Shown in pieces: positions 62,276 through 64,000 of a DNA stretch of 64,000 bases (position 1 is its first letter; every line of letters starts with the position of its first letter). Source of the DNA: JBHGBM01 sp041946965 (GTDB lineage: Bacteria; Acidobacteriota; Terriglobia; Bryobacterales; Bryobacteraceae); contig JBHGBM010000019.1 of the NCBI GenBank assembly GCA_041946965.1, positions 1-64,000 of the forward strand, given 5' to 3'. The position numbers and the translations under genes were made by a program. Below the pieces are notes generated by a model, which was not told where the DNA came from, searched no databases, and saw only the letters and a program-made list of their open reading frames with translations.

Positions 62276-63913
62276 CTAGCGGACTTCCGCAAACCCAAAC
62301 GTCAACTCTCCAGCCGTTTCGAGCGCCAGTTCAATCTCGCCCCGCGCGGAAACGGTGAAGGCGAGATCCGTGCGGCCGGGGTACGGATGGCTGAAGGCCG
62401 GTGTCAACTCCGCGCCGGCCACGCGCACGCGCAGTGCCGGCTTGTCGGCCATCACGCCGAGATAAAGCCGTTCGCCGGACTCGGGCGCGGCCATGCGAAT
62501 GCCGGCCGCCCCGCGCATGGCGCGGTAGCCGTTGCGAACCGGGAGCCAGTTGCCCGTCAGGCAGGGCTCGAACAGCGGGTCGCCGGCGTTGACGAAGCGC
62601 ACCGGCTCGGGCTTCCATTGCATGGCGTGGCGGGCGGTCACGTTGCGCAGGACGGGTCCGGAGGCGTCGTAGACCACCGCGCGCTCCCGCAGCGCGATGG
62701 CCGGGGGCAGGACGAATTTTCCGGAGAGTTCGCGGGGTTCCAGGCGGCGTTCCTCACCGGGGGCAAGGTAGACTCGCTCGATGCCGAGCGCCCGGAAAGG
62801 CAGGTCGGCAAAGCCGGATTGGAATACCTCACTGGTCATGCCCGCGAGCAGGATCGGCGCCCGCGGTTCCAGGCGGCGGGCCTCGGCCGCGCCTAGAACC
62901 ACGTCTCGAATGGCCTGGCTGCGGGCGTAGTGCCACCCGGCGATCCCGCGTGCAGTGGGCAGCGAGGCGGCGAGGCACACCAGCAGCGGCGCCAGCGCGA
63001 ACCGGGGCGCATGCTTTACCGCCTCTCCAGCCAGCATCGCCAGCCCCAGCACCGGCGCCGCGAGATAGTAGTCGCTCACGTGGTCCCGCAGGGGCAGGTA
63101 GGGCGCCAGCGTCAGCAGGAACCACGCGAGGCCGTAACGCCGGCGCGACGCAGACACCGCAACCGCCAACAGCGCCGCGCCCGCGATGGCAGCCGCGCGC
63201 CCCGGTCCCAGGGCCATCAACGAATAGCGCCAGAGCGTGGCGGGCAGCGTCTCCAGGTGAATCGCGTAAACCCCTCCACCCGAAGGCGCCAGCACGAAGT
63301 GCAGCGCGGTGTAGGCCGCCGAAACGCCGAACATGGGCAGCAGCCTGCGCCACAGCCGGGGCGCATACGCCAGCGCCAGCGCGGGATACACCACGGCGCT
63401 CTCGAGCGACAGCAGCGCCAGCCCGAACGCGATCCACTGGGCGCGCCAGCGTTCCTTCACCAGAAACCAGAGCGCCAGCAACAACAGAAAAGCCGCCAGG
63501 GCCTGGTTGAAGATCGAGGTCCAGCACATCACCGGCGCGAGCCCGGCGTTGACGATCCACGTGGCCTGCGCGGCGAGCGCGGCGGGGTGCGAGCCGGTCC
63601 ACTGCCGCACCAGCGCGCCGAGCAGCAGCACGGCGCCCGCCACCGCCGCGAATGCCGCGATGCGGAAGGGCAGCGGGTTGGGACCGAACAGCCACCCCAG
63701 CAGCAGGAAGTACCCCTCCACGCTCAGCGGACGGAAGACGCCGTGGGCCTTGGGCGCCAACAACGCGCGCGGCAGATCCCGCCACCCGTGCATGTCGCGC
63801 GCCACGTTCAGCCAGCCGAAATCGTCCTGGTAAAAATATGTGTTCAGACCCGGCCAGTAGAGCGCCACCAGCAACGCCAGCGGCGCCAGAGTCCAGGCCG
63901 CGCGCTTCACCAC
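62276..63913 (-). CDS. polytopic GT-C-like membrane glycosyltransferase
   Basis: A 545-residue protein starting with GTG (VVKRAAWTL). The first helix is followed by a periplasmic loop containing GLNTYFYQDDFGWLNVARD; the paired aspartates are the typical catalytic/metal site of GT-C enzymes. At least eight further hydrophobic segments run to about residue 330, and the C-terminal 200 residues are soluble and beta-rich. Family members transfer sugars from lipid-linked donors; substrate unknown. It overlaps the upstream gene by seven bases, so it belongs to that operon. Confidence 0.75.
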   Translation of the reverse strand: MVKRAAWTLAPLALLVALYWPGLNTYFYQDDFGWLNVARDMHGWRDLPRALLAPKAHGVFRPLSVEGYFLLLGWLFGPNPLPFRIAAFAAVAGAVLLLGALVRQWTGSHPAALAAQATWIVNAGLAPVMCWTSIFNQALAAFLLLLALWFLVKERWRAQWIAFGLALLSLESAVVYPALALAYAPRLWRRLLPMFGVSAAYTALHFVLAPSGGGVYAIHLETLPATLWRYSLMALGPGRAAAIAGAALLAVAVSASRRRYGLAWFLLTLAPYLPLRDHVSDYYLAAPVLGLAMLAGEAVKHAPRFALAPLLVCLAASLPTARGIAGWHYARSQAIRDVVLGAAEARRLEPRAPILLAGMTSEVFQSGFADLPFRALGIERVYLAPGEERRLEPRELSGKFVLPPAIALRERAVVYDASGPVLRNVTARHAMQWKPEPVRFVNAGDPLFEPCLTGNWLPVRNGYRAMRGAAGIRMAAPESGERLYLGVMADKPALRVRVAGAELTPAFSHPYPGRTDLAFTVSARGEIELALETAGELTFGFAEVR

Positions 63914-64000
63914 AGGTAGTCCCTGGCGATCTCGCGCTTGTCGTGGCCGTCCAGCACGTGCACCACGCGAATCTTCTTCAGCGACACCGGTGAAAGCTGG
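63907..64000 (-). CDS. C-terminal 30 residues of an unidentified protein (truncated by window edge)
   Basis: The last codons before the GT-C-like gene translate to LSPVSLKKIRVVHVLDGHDK, then REIARDYLW and a TGA at 63907-63909. The stop overlaps the downstream GTG start by seven bases, so the two are translationally coupled. The Lys/Arg-rich, VVHVLDGHD-type tail is too short to name; given its neighbour, a role in cell-envelope glycan assembly is possible but unproven. Confidence 0.6.
   Translation of the reverse strand, partial: QLSPVSLKKIRVVHVLDGHDKREIARDYLW

Overview
The window reads as a GC-rich chromosome segment from an Acidobacteriota bacterium, most likely of the Bryobacterales/Solibacterales (Candidatus Solibacter-like) group. 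The taxonomic inference rests on families typical of that phylum: a TIGR03435 protein, a VWFA-related acidobacterial (TIGR03436-like) protein, six large Oar-like TonB-dependent receptors with an N-terminal carboxypeptidase-regulatory domain, three DUF4838 proteins and several sulfatases. No ribosomal or marker gene is present to confirm it.

Layout. Positions 1-58 hold most of a tRNA-Gly(CCC), next to a short IS21-like remnant. From 10542 down to 375 a minus-strand run carries a two-component system (kinase, regulator), then a TIGR03435 protein, an Oar-like receptor, a VWA protein and a tandem metallo-beta-lactamase-fold protein; most junctions overlap or nearly touch. A second receptor (10677-14141, plus) is driven by a near-consensus sigma70-type promoter. 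Next come a pair of overlapping SPFH/band-7 genes, a LysE-type exporter and a secreted beta-propeller protein. A receptor at 18738-22064 (minus) faces away from a tandem set of three DUF4838 genes (22318-28700, plus). The last of these has a frame-disrupted C-terminal end. A GYD-domain gene with its own promoter follows, then a fourth receptor (minus).

From 32874 the plus strand has an internally deleted Gfo/Idh/MocA oxidoreductase and a CocE/NonD hydrolase. After these come a minus-strand mannitol-type PTS IICB permease, a glycosidase-like protein and a cyclase-family protein. From 52409 down to 40166 nine genes run on the minus strand: ceramidase-like, exported DegT aminotransferase, receptor, DUF2961/GH172, ThuA, SMP-30 lipoprotein, antibiotic-biosynthesis-monooxygenase-like, sulfatase and a double GNAT protein. 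A second sulfatase (plus), a PyrD-PyrK fusion, a third sulfatase and the sixth receptor follow. The window ends with a pentaheme OmcA/MtrC-like cytochrome, a polytopic GT-C-like membrane protein and the last 30 residues of another protein.

Taken together, the region looks like a scavenging toolkit for complex, probably sulfated or modified, glycans. Outer-membrane receptors would import ligands. Sulfatases, GH172, DUF4838 and other exported enzymes, many with twin-arginine leaders, would trim them in the periplasm or outside the cell. Lactonase, ThuA and PTS functions would handle the products. Substrates are inferred, not shown. The most unusual items are the DUF4838 triplet, the PyrD-PyrK single-chain fusion and the nine-gene glycan run.
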